A stretch of 64,000 nucleotides of DNA from Janthinobacterium rivuli (GCF_029690045.1 NZ_CP121464.1:2046001-2110000), one strand, 5' to 3'; numbered from the stretch's first letter, positions 16,477 to 26,310 are shown. The notes: generated from the sequence alone by a model not told the origin. Translations and numbers: made by a program.

Positions 16477-16795
16477 GTTTATTGCGCCAGTAGTGAGATT
16501 GAGCAACATTTTACGCGATTTTTCTTCTTGTGACTGTGGGCGCTTGCTGGAAAGCCATGCAAAAGCTGCATATAAGTTGCACCGCAGCATTGTAAATCCG
16601 GCGTGTGCAATGGCAAGCTTCGTAACATACGCTTACATGCCATGGCCAGGTTTAAGTCCAGCTTAAAAGCCGCAGCCATGCCCCGGGGCAGCTTGTGGCC
16701 GCACCCTGGCTGGGGTGGCGCGCGGCGATTATAGCCGCACGGTTGCATTCCTTGCTCAATTTGGGCACTTAACTTACAATTTGGCTTCCATTACG

Positions 16796-16915
16796 TCTCA
16801 CGTGACTGGCGAAAAGTCGGGCGATCTCCATGAGTGGAGATCGGCAAACCGGCGAAAGGTGGGCATCCACCGGGAAACGTGAGATTTTTCATCAGCCGTT
16901 CGCCTGGGTAGCCAC
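16796..16915 (+). ncRNA. ZTP (pfl) riboswitch upstream of glyA
   Basis: The leader of glyA has the parts of the pfl/ZTP aptamer in order: TCTCACG (16796-16802) pairs with CGTGAGA (16878-16884); CGTGACTGGCG at the 5' side; a variable hairpin GATCTCCATGAGTGGAGATC; ACCGGGAAACGTGAGA; and after a short linker the conserved GCCGTTCGCCTGGGTAG block. ZTP/ZMP signals shortage of 10-formyl-tetrahydrofolate, and glyA makes one-carbon folate units, so the target fits. It ends about 110 nt before the start codon. Identified by eye from the known consensus. Confidence 0.9.
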
Positions 16916-17027
16916 TATGGAAAAGCACGAAGAGGCTGCCTGTCCAATGTTGTTATTCACTTAACGCCGGCTCCCCTCATTCGATCCAACCTGCCAGTAC
17001 AAGCACCCTCATACTTGGAGTTTTTAC

Positions 17028-18275
17028 ATGTTTGCAAAAGATCACAACCTCGCCAACGTCGATCCTGAATTGTTCGCCGTCATTCAAAAAGAGAACACGC
17101 GCCAGCACGACCACATCGAACTGATCGCGTCGGAGAACTACACGTCGCCAGCCGTAATGGAAGCGCAAGGCTCGCAGCTGACGAATAAATATGCTGAAGG
17201 CTATCCAGGCAAGCGCTACTACGGTGGCTGCGAATACGTCGACGTGGCCGAGCAACTGGCCATCGACCGTGTCAAGCAATTGTTCGGCGCCGAATGCGCG
17301 AACGTGCAGCCGAACTCCGGTTCGCAGGCGAACCAGGGCGTGTTCTTCGCCATGTTGAAACCAGGCGACCTGATCATGGGTATGTCGCTGGCCGAAGGCG
17401 GCCACCTGACCCACGGCATGCCGCTGAACATGTCCGGCAAATGGTTTGACGTCGTCTCCTACGGCTTGACGGCGGAAGAAGACATCGACTACGAGGCGAT
17501 GGAACGCCTGGCCCGCGAACGCAAGCCAAAACTGATCATCGCCGGCGCGTCGGCGTTCTCGAAAAAGATCGACTTCGAACGCTTCGGCAAGATCGCCAAG
17601 GAAGTTGGCGCCTACTTCATGGTCGACATGGCCCACTACGCCGGCCTGATCGCCGCCGGCCTGTACCCGAACCCGGTGCCGTTCGCCGACTTCGTCACTT
17701 CGACCACGCACAAATCGTTGCGCGGCCCGCGCGGCGGCATCATCCTGATGAAGGCCGAACACGAAAAAGCCATCAACTCGGCCATCTTCCCTGGCATCCA
17801 GGGCGGCCCGCTGATGCACGTGATCGCCGGCAAAGCTGTCGCCTTCAAGGAAGCGCTGAGCCCTGAATTCGTCGAATACCAGAAGCAAGTGATCAAGAAC
17901 GCCGACGTGCTGGCGAAAACCCTGATCAAGCGCGGCCTGCGCATTGTTTCCGGCGGCACCGAATCGCACGTCATGCTGGTCGACCTGCGCGCCAAGAACC
18001 TGACGGGCAAGGAAGCCGAAGCCATCCTCGGTTCCGCGCACATCACCTGCAACAAGAACGGCATCCCGAACGACCCGCAAAAACCTTTCGTCACCTCGGG
18101 CATCCGCCTGGGCAGCCCGGCGATGACGACGCGCGGTTTCAAGGAAGCGCAAGCGGAAGAAGTGGGCAACCTGATCGCCGACGTGCTGGACAATCCGCAT
18201 GACGCCGCCACCATCGAGCGCGTGAAAGCGGCCGTGAAAGTGCTGGCCGACGCGCACCCTGTGTACGCTGCATAA
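17028..18275 (+). CDS. glyA: Serine hydroxymethyltransferase GlyA
   Basis: A 415-residue PLP enzyme converting serine and tetrahydrofolate to glycine and 5,10-methylene-tetrahydrofolate. Visible marks are [38 protein letters not shown], and the PLP-lysine motif [15 protein letters not shown] near residue 230. Length equals the family norm. It follows a ZTP riboswitch and precedes nrdR, the usual betaproteobacterial arrangement. Expression is expected to rise when the folate alarmone ZTP accumulates. Confidence 0.99.
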   Translation: MFAKDHNLANVDPELFAVIQKENTRQHDHIELIASENYTSPAVMEAQGSQLTNKYAEGYPGKRYYGGCEYVDVAEQLAIDRVKQLFGAECANVQPNSGSQANQGVFFAMLKPGDLIMGMSLAEGGHLTHGMPLNMSGKWFDVVSYGLTAEEDIDYEAMERLARERKPKLIIAGASAFSKKIDFERFGKIAKEVGAYFMVDMAHYAGLIAAGLYPNPVPFADFVTSTTHKSLRGPRGGIILMKAEHEKAINSAIFPGIQGGPLMHVIAGKAVAFKEALSPEFVEYQKQVIKNADVLAKTLIKRGLRIVSGGTESHVMLVDLRAKNLTGKEAEAILGSAHITCNKNGIPNDPQKPFVTSGIRLGSPAMTTRGFKEAQAEEVGNLIADVLDNPHDAATIERVKAAVKVLADAHPVYAA

Positions 18276-18286
18276 TTATTTGTCCA

Positions 18287-18325
18287 GAATGTGTCATACG
18301 GAGTAAGATTCTGTATGACACATTC
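18287..18325. repeat. 13-bp inverted repeat after glyA
   Basis: GAATGTGTCATAC and GTATGACACATTC form a perfect 13-bp inverted repeat with a 13-nt loop, 11 bp after the glyA stop. There is no T tract. It may be a stability hairpin or protein site, and it precedes a better terminator at 18337. Confidence 0.65.
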
Positions 18326-18336
18326 CTTCGTGCCCA

Positions 18337-18368
18337 AGGGCGCCCGGAGTGATTCGGGCGCCCTTTGT
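18337..18368 (+). terminator. GC-rich terminator between glyA and nrdR
   Basis: AGGGCGCCCG and CGGGCGCCCT form a perfect 10-bp stem with an 8-nt loop, followed by TTTGT. The T tract is short but stem strength and place, 61 bp past the glyA stop, suit an intrinsic terminator. Confidence 0.7.
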
Positions 18369-18418
18369 ACAAGAGCGGCGATTTCCCGTAATTATTACTA
18401 TAAAGTTGTAGCCAGCCC

Positions 18419-18880
18419 ATGAAATGTCCATTTTGCCAGCACGGCGACACCCAGGTTCTCGATACGCGCGTATCGGAGGAAGGGGATGCCATTCGGCGCC
18501 GCCGCCGCTGCGGCAAATGCGACAAGCGTTTTACCACTTACGAGCGCATTGAACTTATCATGCCGGCCGTCGTCAAAAAGAATGGCAGCCGGACGGAGTT
18601 CGCTGCGGATAAGTTGCGCGGCAGTTTGATGCTGGCCTTGCGCAAGCGTCCCGTCGCGGCCGCCTCCGTGGATACGGCCATCGCCTCCATCCAGGAAAAA
18701 CTGCTCACCAGCGGCTTGCGCGAAGTCGATTCCGGCTATATCGGCGAACTCGTCATGCAGGAATTGAAGCGCCTGGACAAGATCGCCTACATCCGCTTCG
18801 CCTCCGTCTACAAGAACTTCGAAGACCTGGCCGAATTCCAGGACGCGATCGCCGAAGTGGGGCAGGCGCGCAAGCCCTGA
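18419..18880 (+). CDS. nrdR: Transcriptional repressor NrdR
   Basis: A 153-residue repressor of ribonucleotide reductase genes. The N-terminal zinc ribbon ([17 protein letters not shown], then [12 protein letters not shown]) binds DNA, and the ATP-cone domain (about residues 49-139) senses ATP/dATP. Length and order are canonical. No NrdR boxes were noticed nearby, as expected if it acts on nrd operons elsewhere. Confidence 0.98.
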   Translation: MKCPFCQHGDTQVLDTRVSEEGDAIRRRRRCGKCDKRFTTYERIELIMPAVVKKNGSRTEFAADKLRGSLMLALRKRPVAAASVDTAIASIQEKLLTSGLREVDSGYIGELVMQELKRLDKIAYIRFASVYKNFEDLAEFQDAIAEVGQARKP

Positions 18881-19074
18881 CGTTCTGCTTCTTGCTCGCC
18901 TTCTTGCTCACCACGCCAAGGTTCGCCTGGCAAGCGGCCTGATCAACACCAACGCTGTTCTTCTCACCTTATCGCCGTGCTGTTTGCGCTAGCGCAGACA
19001 CGGCTTTTTGCGCACGCCTATCTTGTAGCTGGGCCGCCTGTTCTTGCGACTCTGTCTGCGGAAGGGAGTAGCGC

Positions 19075-19665
19075 ATGGGCAAGGGCGGTCGCACTATGTT
19101 TCCTGCGGGTGGCAGCAGCCTCGTCGAGGTGCTGGTGTCGCTGCTGCTGTTGGCGCTGGGTCTGCTCGGTGCCAGCATTTTGCAACTGAACTCCCTGCGC
19201 GCGCGCCATGAGTCGGCACTGTTGTCGGCGGGCGTGCAACTGGCCGCCGGCATGGCCGAACGCATGCGCGCGAACAGCGTGCTCATGCATGGCCCGGATA
19301 CGGGCAACCCCTACCTGAACGTGGCATACACGGCGGCGGACGGCGCGGAAGCGGGCGGCGGCGCGCCCGACTGCCTCGGCGTTGCCGCCTGCAGCGCGGC
19401 CGAACTGGCGCAATTCGATATCGCCGAATGGCAGCAGCGGCTGCATGCGGCCTTGCCCGGCGCGCGCCTGCGCATTTGCCGCGACACTTCCGCGTGGGAT
19501 GCCGTCGGCCAAGGCTTGCAGTGGGCCTGCAGCGGCGGCAAGGGCGCACCCATCGTCATCAAGCTGGGTTGGCGCGGCCGCTTGCCCGATGGCTCGCCCG
19601 CCGAGAATGCGGCAGGCGAGTCGCTGCCCAGGCTGGCATTCCAGCTGGGCGGAGGCGGCGCATGA
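19075..19665 (+). CDS. pilV: Type IV pilus modification protein PilV (minor pilin)
   Basis: A 196-residue minor pilin. The class III leader ends in a Gly before SSLVEVLVSLLLLALGLLG, with the conserved Glu five residues after the cleavage site. The hydrophobic helix is followed by LQLNSLRARHESALLSAGVQ and AERMRANS, typical of PilV. A GAAGGGAG ribosome-binding site precedes the ATG. Minor pilins prime pilus assembly and present PilY1. It is first in a five-gene run with overlapping or very close ends (pilV-W-X-Y1, then pilE). Confidence 0.9.
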   Translation: MGKGGRTMFPAGGSSLVEVLVSLLLLALGLLGASILQLNSLRARHESALLSAGVQLAAGMAERMRANSVLMHGPDTGNPYLNVAYTAADGAEAGGGAPDCLGVAACSAAELAQFDIAEWQQRLHAALPGARLRICRDTSAWDAVGQGLQWACSGGKGAPIVIKLGWRGRLPDGSPAENAAGESLPRLAFQLGGGGA

Positions 19666-20630
19666 ATACTGTCCTGCGCCGGCAGCGTGGCATGAGCCTG
19701 GTCGAATTGCTGGTGTCCCTGTCGCTGGGCGCGCTGCTGATGCTGGCCGCCAGTAGCGTGCTGCTGGCGGCCAGCGGCAGTTATGGCGACCAGTCCGCCA
19801 GCGCGCGCCTCGACGACAACGGCCGCTATGCGCTCGACACCATCGCCCGCGCCGTGCGCCAGACGGCGTACGTGAACTGGGACAGCAGCGCCGCGCCCGT
19901 CGCCCATGCCGATTTCGACAGCGCCAACGTCGCCGGGCTCGACGCGCGCATCCTGGGCAAGAACAGCGAAGGCATCAGCGGCGCTTTGCCCGGCGCCCTG
20001 CATGGCAGCGACGTGCTGGCCCTGCGCTATTACGGCGCCGGCAAGGAAGAGGGCGGCGACGGCTCCGTGCTCAATTGCGCGGGCTTCGGCGTTGGCGCCG
20101 CGCAAACGCAGGCGCAGCGGGGCTGGAGCATTTTCTATGTGGCCCAAGGTACCGATGGCGAGGGTGAATTGCGTTGCAAATACCGGGGTGCGAACGGCTG
20201 GGGCGCGGACGCCATCATCCGTGGCGTCGACGGCTTCCAGGTGCTGTATGGCCTCGACACGGATACGCCGCCCGATGGCGTGGCGAACCGCTATGTCAAC
20301 GCCAGCGCGCTTGACGCCGACGATGCGGCGCTGGTGCTGGAGGGGGCGGATGCGGCCGCGCGCCAGCGTGACTTTCACCGCCGCACGCACTGGAAGCGCG
20401 TGGCCAGCGTGCGCGTGGCGTTGTTGTTGCATGGCGAGGCGGGCCAGGCGGACAAGATGGCGGAACTGGGGCCGGCGCAGTTCGACCTGTTCGGCAAGGC
20501 GTATGCCGAGGCGCACGGCGCCGGCGACACGGGCGTGCGCATCGCGCGCGCGTCCCTGCCTGCCGCGACGCGCTCGCGGCTGCGGCAACTGGTGCAGACG
20601 AGCATCATGCTGCGCAACGGACCGGCCTAG
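19662..20630 (+). CDS. pilW: Type IV pilus minor pilin PilW
   Basis: A 322-residue minor pilin with leader MNTVLRRQRG cleaved before MSLVELLVSLSLGALL, where Glu5 is conserved. The family region SARLDDNGRYALDTIARAVRQTAY follows, then a large Cys-poor periplasmic domain. The ATG overlaps the pilV stop codon (ATGA), so translation is coupled. It takes part in the initiating minor-pilin complex with PilV, PilX and PilY1. Confidence 0.92.
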   Translation: MNTVLRRQRGMSLVELLVSLSLGALLMLAASSVLLAASGSYGDQSASARLDDNGRYALDTIARAVRQTAYVNWDSSAAPVAHADFDSANVAGLDARILGKNSEGISGALPGALHGSDVLALRYYGAGKEEGGDGSVLNCAGFGVGAAQTQAQRGWSIFYVAQGTDGEGELRCKYRGANGWGADAIIRGVDGFQVLYGLDTDTPPDGVANRYVNASALDADDAALVLEGADAAARQRDFHRRTHWKRVASVRVALLLHGEAGQADKMAELGPAQFDLFGKAYAEAHGAGDTGVRIARASLPAATRSRLRQLVQTSIMLRNGPA

Positions 20631-20642
20631 GCGGGCGACGCG

Positions 20643-21299
20643 ATGGCCGACGCGGGCGTCCGCCGTTGCCTACCTTGTTGCGCATCTTGTGCGCGCTGCG
20701 GTGGCGCCACGCTCGTATATGTGCTGTGCCTGCTGGTGATCATTTTTCTGCTGGGCATATCGGCGGCGCAGATGGCCTTGCAGGGCGAAAAGGCGGCACG
20801 CGGCGAGCGCGACCGGCAGATCGCGTTTCAGGCGGCGGAGGAAGCATTGATGGATGCGCAGAACGATATCGAAGGCTTGCCCGGTGCGCCCGGGCGCAGC
20901 AGCCTCTTCGCGCCAGGCAGCGCGGCCGGGTTCGCGGACGGCTGCGGCGAGGGAGGCGCACTGGGCCTGTGCCTGCCCGCCGCGCCGGACGCTCCGGCGC
21001 TCTGGTTAAGTACGGACCTCGATGGCGCCGAAGCGGGTAGCCGCACGGTGCCGTATGGCCAGTTTACGGGCGCCGTCATGCAGACGGGGCAGGGCTTCCT
21101 GCCATCGCGCCGGCCCCGCTACCTGATTGAACTGCTGCCGTTTCATCCGCCTGGCGCGCAGGCCACGGCGGTCGCTGGTGGCCTGGTGGCGGAAAGCTAT
21201 GTGTACCGCATCACGGCCATCGGTTTTGGCGCGCAGGAAAGCACGCAAGTCGTGCTGCAAAGTTATTACCGCAAGCAGGCGATGGGAGCGGGGCCATGA
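20643..21299 (+). CDS. pilX: Type IV pilus minor pilin PilX
   Basis: A 218-residue PilX-like protein. The hydrophobic helix GATLVYVLCLLVIIFLLGIS is preceded by an unusual Cys-rich leader (RRCLPCCASCARCGG) and followed by GEKAARGERDRQIAFQAAEEALMDAQNDI, the PilX hallmark. The +5 Glu of pilins is absent, as in other PilX proteins. The end overlaps the pilY1 start (ATGA). It joins the minor pilins at the pilus tip. Confidence 0.85.
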   Translation: MADAGVRRCLPCCASCARCGGATLVYVLCLLVIIFLLGISAAQMALQGEKAARGERDRQIAFQAAEEALMDAQNDIEGLPGAPGRSSLFAPGSAAGFADGCGEGGALGLCLPAAPDAPALWLSTDLDGAEAGSRTVPYGQFTGAVMQTGQGFLPSRRPRYLIELLPFHPPGAQATAVAGGLVAESYVYRITAIGFGAQESTQVVLQSYYRKQAMGAGP

Positions 21300-24200
21300 G
21301 GGCTTTGCCGTTTGCCTGGCTGCCGCTCTGCTGGATTTTCCTCGTTTGCGGCGGCGCCCTTGCCGCGGCCGCACCTCCTGTGGCGCTGGCGCGGGCCGAC
21401 GCGGGCTTGTACGGCGCCCGCGTGCCGCCGAACCTGCTACTCAACCTGTCTTTCACGCATGCGGTCGCCGCGGCCGCGCATGGCGGCGAGTATGCACCGC
21501 AGCGCGAGTACTTCGGTTACTTTCATGCGCGCATGTGCTACAGCTATCCGTACCGCAGCAAGGACGGCGCCATGCTGCCGGACTTGCGCGTAGCGACCGC
21601 TTACTTCTCCGTGCTGAAAGCGGCCGATGCGCTGCACGGCTGCGGCGGCGACAGTTTTAGCGGCAACTTTCTCAATTGGGCCAGCACCAGCATGCTCGAC
21701 CTCGTCCGTTATGCCCTGACGGGCGGCGACCGCGTCATCGACGAAGTGCGCAAGACGGTGCTGCAGCGCGCCTACCTGCCCGATGCCGACAGCCCCATCG
21801 ACTTCTTTGCCCACCCCGTCTTTTTCCCGCGCAAGGTTCTGCAGAAAGGCGTGGCGGCGGCGACACCGTTTGCGCTGGCGCAACTGGCCATCGTTTCCTG
21901 CCGTAACCGCCTGCTGTTCGGCGACGCCAGCTTGCCTCCGGGCGGCAATTGCGACGCGCCGGGCGTTGCTGCCACGCACGGCGTGTTCCTCGCGCGCGTG
22001 CGCGTCTGCGACGCGGAAGAAGGACCGCTGCGCGACGATTTATGCCTCACGTACGGCAAGAACTACAAGCCGGTGGGCGCCGTGCAGCGCCATGGCGGCA
22101 GGGTGCGCGTGGGCGTGTTTGGCCATTTGAACGGCGTGAGCTCCGGCGCCGGCGCCGTGTATGGCGGCGTGCTGCGCGCGCCATTGGCTCACGTGGGCAC
22201 GCAGCGCTGGACGGGGCCTGATTTTATGCCGCAAGACAATGCCGGCGAGGAATGGAATCCCGCCACCGGTGTGTATGCGTTCCAGAGCGCCGGCCCTGGC
22301 GGCGGGGTGACCGCTTACATTAATGGCCTGGGCCGCGGCAACGCCGGGCATCCTGGCACGTACGCCAGGGCGGCGCCACTGGCCGAATTGCTGTACGAAT
22401 CGCTGCGTTACCTGCAGGGGCGGCAAGCAAGCGCCGTCGTGCCACCCGCCACGGCCCCGCCCGCCATCGATGACGGCTTGCCGGTCGTGATTGCGTGGAG
22501 CGACCCGCAAACGGCCAGTTGCCAGCGCCATGTCGTCGTCAGTCTCGGCGATGCGGGCATAGCGGGCGACCGTTACGTGCCCGGCAATGTCCCGCACACT
22601 CCCGCATCCAACGGTGACCGCGCCCGCGCCGCCGATGGCTTTGCGCCGCCGCCCTTCGATGCGATGGCGTGGACACATGCGGTGGGCAGCCTGGAAAGCG
22701 GCGGCGTGCAAGGCAATCCCGCGCCACGGCCGGACCTAGCTGCACTGGAATGGCTGGCCGACGGAGCGGGCGGCGCCAGTTATCATGCGGCAGGGCTGGC
22801 CTACTGGTCGCACGTGCAGGCCCTGCGTCCCGGCAAGAACGATGGCCTTGCCAAGGTCGAGCACTATGCGGGCGACTTGCGCCAGGGCGACCCGGCGGGC
22901 GAATCTGCCGCCACTCCCGTCACCACACCCTTGCTGCTGGCGGCCAAATATGGCGGTTTTCTCGATGCGAACGGCGACGCCAACCCATTCAAGAGCGCAA
23001 CTGGCAGCGCGTTCGATGAATGGAGCCTGGACGGCCGCTGGCCCGCCCATTACTTGCCCGGCAGCGATCCGGCCGCCCTGATCGCGGGACTGCGCGCGGC
23101 TTTTGCGGCCGCCGACAAGGCTACCTTGCCAGCGACGCTTGCTGGGCCGGCCCTGATGGCGCTGGCCAGCGGGACGGAAGAGGCATACTGGTTCCAGACG
23201 CAGCTGCGCCTGGCCGATGGCGGCATGACCTTGTCGCGCACCGCGTTTGCCGTGGGCGCCGATGGGGCACTGCTTCCCGGCAAGCCATCGTGGACCGCTG
23301 GCGGACAAGAGAAGCCGGTGCCGGATGGCACGCCCGCGTCCTTGCGTCTCGTCTACACGCCCGACGCCAAGGGCGCCCTGATGCCGCTGGCCTGGAAGCG
23401 GCTCGATGCGGAACAGCGCGGCGCATTCGACGGCGGCGATGGGCGAGGGGAGGCGCGCCTGGCGTACCTGCTGGGCCAGCGCACGCACGAGGTGGGCCAG
23501 CCGGGCGGATTTCTGCGGCGCAGGTCAGGCAGCCTGGGCGCGGCAGCCTACGGCAATCTGCTGTACGTGGGCGCGCCGGGACTGGGCATGCCTGGCGCCG
23601 GCTATGGCTTGCACCGCCAGGCGCTGCTGCAGCGGCGCAAAATGCTCTACCTTGGCGCCAACGACGGTTTGCTGCATGCCTTCGATGCGCGCACGGGCAG
23701 CGAAGTGTTTGCCTATCTGCCGCAGGCCCTGCTGCAACTTGCTCCAGCCGCTGCGAGCACTCACTACAGCCCCGGTCCGCTGCTCGATGGCGCTGCAGCC
23801 ACGGCGGAAGTGCTGGCGCTGGGGCGCTGGAAGACGGTGCTGGTGTCGGGCATGGGCGGCGGGGCGCAAGGCGTGTTTGCGCTCGACATCACCGATCCGG
23901 CCCGCTTCGCGCAAGACGGGGCACTGTGGGAGTTTACGGACCGCGACGACAGGCTGATGGGTAACGTGCGCACGCCGCCTGCGTTTGCCCGCATCAACAT
24001 GGGCGGCAAGGAGGGGGCGCCGGCCTACCGCGACTTTGCCATCGTCGCCAGCGGCTACAACAACCATGTCAACGACGGCAAGGACACGACGGCGCCCGCC
24101 GCGGCGGCCGCCATCTTCCTGCTGGCGCTGGACAAGGCGCCCGGCACGCCATGGACGTTGGGAAGTAATTACTTCCGTCTCAAGGTGCCTGTGGCCAGCG

Positions 24201-25138
24201 GTGGCGGTGGCGGCCATGATGCGGGCGCCGATGCCGTCCCCCACGCGCTGGGTCCGCCCGCCGTGGTGCCGGGTGGCGACGGCGCACTGGCTTATTTGTA
24301 TGTGGGCGATTTGCAGGGCAATATCTGGCGCCTCGACATGACTGGCGGACCGCCGTGGAAGGACGGGCAAGGACGCAAGCTCGTCTTTGTTGCGCGCGAT
24401 ACCCAGGGCCGGCGCCAGCCCGTGACGCAGCAGTTGAGCGTGGCGTACGCACCCGGTGGCGGCTATGTGCTGCTGTTCGGCACGGGCAAGCTGGTCGAAG
24501 CGGCCGATACCTGGCCCGACGCCTTCCTGTCGCAGTCGTTTTACGCCGTTCACGACGATGTGCGGGCAAGTTCGCCCACGCGCAGCCGGGCCGACCTGGA
24601 ACAGCGCAGCTTGGGCGAAGCGCTGGGCGGCCTTCGCGTCGACGGCGCCGAGCTGCGCTATACGGGCAGCGACGCCATGCGCGGCTGGTACCTCGATTTT
24701 ATGGATACCGCGCAGACGGGCGAGCGCAGCATCAGCAGTCCCGTATTGGCTGCCGGCAAGGTGCTGTTCAACACCGTCCTGCCGGGGCGCGATCCTTGCG
24801 CCAGGCCGGCCACGCGCCTGTACGTGCTCGACGTGCTGAGCGGCTTTGCCGCCGATGGCGCCGGTGTCGTGCAAGCGGGCGAGCAGACGGGACGCTTGTT
24901 CGATGGCCTGGCGCGCGCGCCGCCGCTGGCGCTGGAGCTGAACAGCACGGTGGGTGCCGCCACGGCCACCGGGCGGGCCGAGGGGCGCAAGGAACTGGCC
25001 GTGCTGCAGCCTGGCTTGCCCGGCGCGACCAGCGGTGCGGGGCTCAAGGTCGTCAGCGCGCCGCTGCCGGCCCGGCGCCTGAGCTGGCGCGAAGTGGCGA
25101 ACTGGCGCGAATTGCACGAGGCGGCCAAGAAAAAATAG
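21296..25138 (+). CDS. pilY1: Type IV pilus tip adhesin PilY1
   Basis: A 1280-residue secreted protein. A signal peptide ends around residue 24 (CGGALAAAAP). The N-terminal region carries SFSGNFLNWASTSMLDLVRYALTGG, and the C-terminal half is the PilY1 beta-propeller, with MLYLGANDGLLHAFDARTG near residue 785, SGMGGGAQGVFALDITDP, IVASGYNNHVNDGKD, and AYLYVGDLQGNIWRLDM. It caps the pilus, mediates adhesion and surface sensing. No von Willebrand A domain is obvious to me in the N-terminal third. The long run without stops on the other strand is a GC artefact. Confidence 0.95.
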   Translation: MRALPFAWLPLCWIFLVCGGALAAAAPPVALARADAGLYGARVPPNLLLNLSFTHAVAAAAHGGEYAPQREYFGYFHARMCYSYPYRSKDGAMLPDLRVATAYFSVLKAADALHGCGGDSFSGNFLNWASTSMLDLVRYALTGGDRVIDEVRKTVLQRAYLPDADSPIDFFAHPVFFPRKVLQKGVAAATPFALAQLAIVSCRNRLLFGDASLPPGGNCDAPGVAATHGVFLARVRVCDAEEGPLRDDLCLTYGKNYKPVGAVQRHGGRVRVGVFGHLNGVSSGAGAVYGGVLRAPLAHVGTQRWTGPDFMPQDNAGEEWNPATGVYAFQSAGPGGGVTAYINGLGRGNAGHPGTYARAAPLAELLYESLRYLQGRQASAVVPPATAPPAIDDGLPVVIAWSDPQTASCQRHVVVSLGDAGIAGDRYVPGNVPHTPASNGDRARAADGFAPPPFDAMAWTHAVGSLESGGVQGNPAPRPDLAALEWLADGAGGASYHAAGLAYWSHVQALRPGKNDGLAKVEHYAGDLRQGDPAGESAATPVTTPLLLAAKYGGFLDANGDANPFKSATGSAFDEWSLDGRWPAHYLPGSDPAALIAGLRAAFAAADKATLPATLAGPALMALASGTEEAYWFQTQLRLADGGMTLSRTAFAVGADGALLPGKPSWTAGGQEKPVPDGTPASLRLVYTPDAKGALMPLAWKRLDAEQRGAFDGGDGRGEARLAYLLGQRTHEVGQPGGFLRRRSGSLGAAAYGNLLYVGAPGLGMPGAGYGLHRQALLQRRKMLYLGANDGLLHAFDARTGSEVFAYLPQALLQLAPAAASTHYSPGPLLDGAAATAEVLALGRWKTVLVSGMGGGAQGVFALDITDPARFAQDGALWEFTDRDDRLMGNVRTPPAFARINMGGKEGAPAYRDFAIVASGYNNHVNDGKDTTAPAAAAAIFLLALDKAPGTPWTLGSNYFRLKVPVASGGGGGHDAGADAVPHALGPPAVVPGGDGALAYLYVGDLQGNIWRLDMTGGPPWKDGQGRKLVFVARDTQGRRQPVTQQLSVAYAPGGGYVLLFGTGKLVEAADTWPDAFLSQSFYAVHDDVRASSPTRSRADLEQRSLGEALGGLRVDGAELRYTGSDAMRGWYLDFMDTAQTGERSISSPVLAAGKVLFNTVLPGRDPCARPATRLYVLDVLSGFAADGAGVVQAGEQTGRLFDGLARAPPLALELNSTVGAATATGRAEGRKELAVLQPGLPGATSGAGLKVVSAPLPARRLSWREVANWRELHEAAKKK

Positions 25139-25197
25139 GCCCAGGCAAGGCACGCGCATCGTACCGGCTGGCGCTTTTTGGGAAAGAGGGAGATCGC

Positions 25198-25701
25198 ATG
25201 GGGACGCTGGCAAGGCGGAATGGGTTCGCTGCGAACGGTGGAACTCCTGCTGCCAACCCGCAGGGCTTCAGCCTGATCGAGCTGCTGTCCGCGCTGGCGA
25301 TCATGAGCCTGCTGCTGGCGCTGGCCGTGCCCGCTTATCACAGCCATGTCGTGCGTGCCAAGCGGGTGCAGGGACAGGCGGCCCTGCTGCGCCTGATGCA
25401 GCAGCAGGAGCGCTATTACTCGCAAAATAACCGCTATCTGGCCTTTTCCTCGGCATCGCCGGCGCAGCAGTCGCAGCAATTTCCATGCTGGTCGGGCGAA
25501 GGGGGCGCGGCTGGCAGCGCGTATGAAATCGAGGCGCTGGCCTGTCCCGGCCTGACGATCGGGCAATGCGTACTGTTGCGCGCCATGCCGGGCACGTCCA
25601 AGGTTGATGCGCAGTTCCAGGATGCCGATTGCGGCGTGTTGTCCTTGAACAGCACGGGCCAGCGCGGCAGCAGCGGCCCCGCCAGCCATTGCTGGCCCTA
25701 G
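25198..25701 (+). CDS. pilE: Type IV pilin PilE (minor pilin)
   Basis: A 167-residue pilin-like protein. The leader ends PQG before FSLIELLSALAIMSLLLALA, a canonical class III cleavage site with Glu5. RYYSQNNRYLAF and three Cys-containing segments match PilE of the minor-pilin cluster. The ATG at 25198 has a GAAAGAGGGAG ribosome-binding site; the frame is open far upstream, so the start matters. It is 59 bp after pilY1. Confidence 0.92.
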   Translation: MGTLARRNGFAANGGTPAANPQGFSLIELLSALAIMSLLLALAVPAYHSHVVRAKRVQGQAALLRLMQQQERYYSQNNRYLAFSSASPAQQSQQFPCWSGEGGAAGSAYEIEALACPGLTIGQCVLLRAMPGTSKVDAQFQDADCGVLSLNSTGQRGSSGPASHCWP

Positions 25702-25704
25702 GCC

Positions 25705-26310
25705 ATGGCCATGTGCAAGCGGCTACCGAGGAGCAGGCACAAATTCGGGCGCACCCTCGGCCGCACCCTCGGGCACACCATGCTCGAATTGCTGGCCGTG
25801 CTGGCGATTGCCGCGCTGCTGGCGGCCGCTGCCATGCCCAGCTTGCAGCATCTGCTGGCGCGCCAGCAGGTGCGCGCGGCGGCGACCGACTTGTTCTCGG
25901 CCATCGAACTGACGCGGGCGCAGGCGATGGCGCGCGGGCAGCGCGTGTTGCTGATGCCGGCCGGGCCCGGTGGCACGGACTGGCGCACGGGCTGGCAGAT
26001 ATTCATCGACCGCAATGCCAACCTCGTGTTCGATGGCGATGACGAATTGCTGTTCCGCCAAGGGCCGCTGCCGGAGGGCATCACGGCCCAGTTCGTGTTT
26101 TCGTCGGCCACGGCGCCGTTTTATATCGCCTACAATGGCGCAGGACGCAGTTGCAGCGCGACCAATAGCCTGGCGGCGCGCTGGGGTACCTTGTCCCTGG
26201 CTTTGGGAAAGCAGGTGCGGCATATTAAAATCAATATGCTGGGCAGGGTGCGTGTGTGCGATCCGCAGCAGCAGGCGGCCAATTGCAGCGGCGTGGCCGA
26301 CAGTTCGTAG
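25705..26310 (+). CDS. fimT: GspH/FimT-family pseudopilin
   Basis: A 201-residue pseudopilin starting 3 nt after the pilE stop. The hydrophobic segment MLELLAVLAIAALLAAAAMP is preceded by GRTLGRTLGHT, so cleavage after the last Gly would leave His at +1 and keep Glu at +5. The GspH domain follows (AATDLFSAIELTRAQAMARG and WQIFIDRNANLVFD). FimT-type proteins help DNA uptake or pilus priming. The leader with a near-duplicated GRTLG unit is odd. Confidence 0.85.
   Translation: MAMCKRLPRSRHKFGRTLGRTLGHTMLELLAVLAIAALLAAAAMPSLQHLLARQQVRAAATDLFSAIELTRAQAMARGQRVLLMPAGPGGTDWRTGWQIFIDRNANLVFDGDDELLFRQGPLPEGITAQFVFSSATAPFYIAYNGAGRSCSATNSLAARWGTLSLALGKQVRHIKINMLGRVRVCDPQQQAANCSGVADSS

Noticed and set aside
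23525..25213. 562-codon frame antisense to pilY1
   Set aside because: Same GC-driven artefact; PilY1 propeller motifs fix the true strand.
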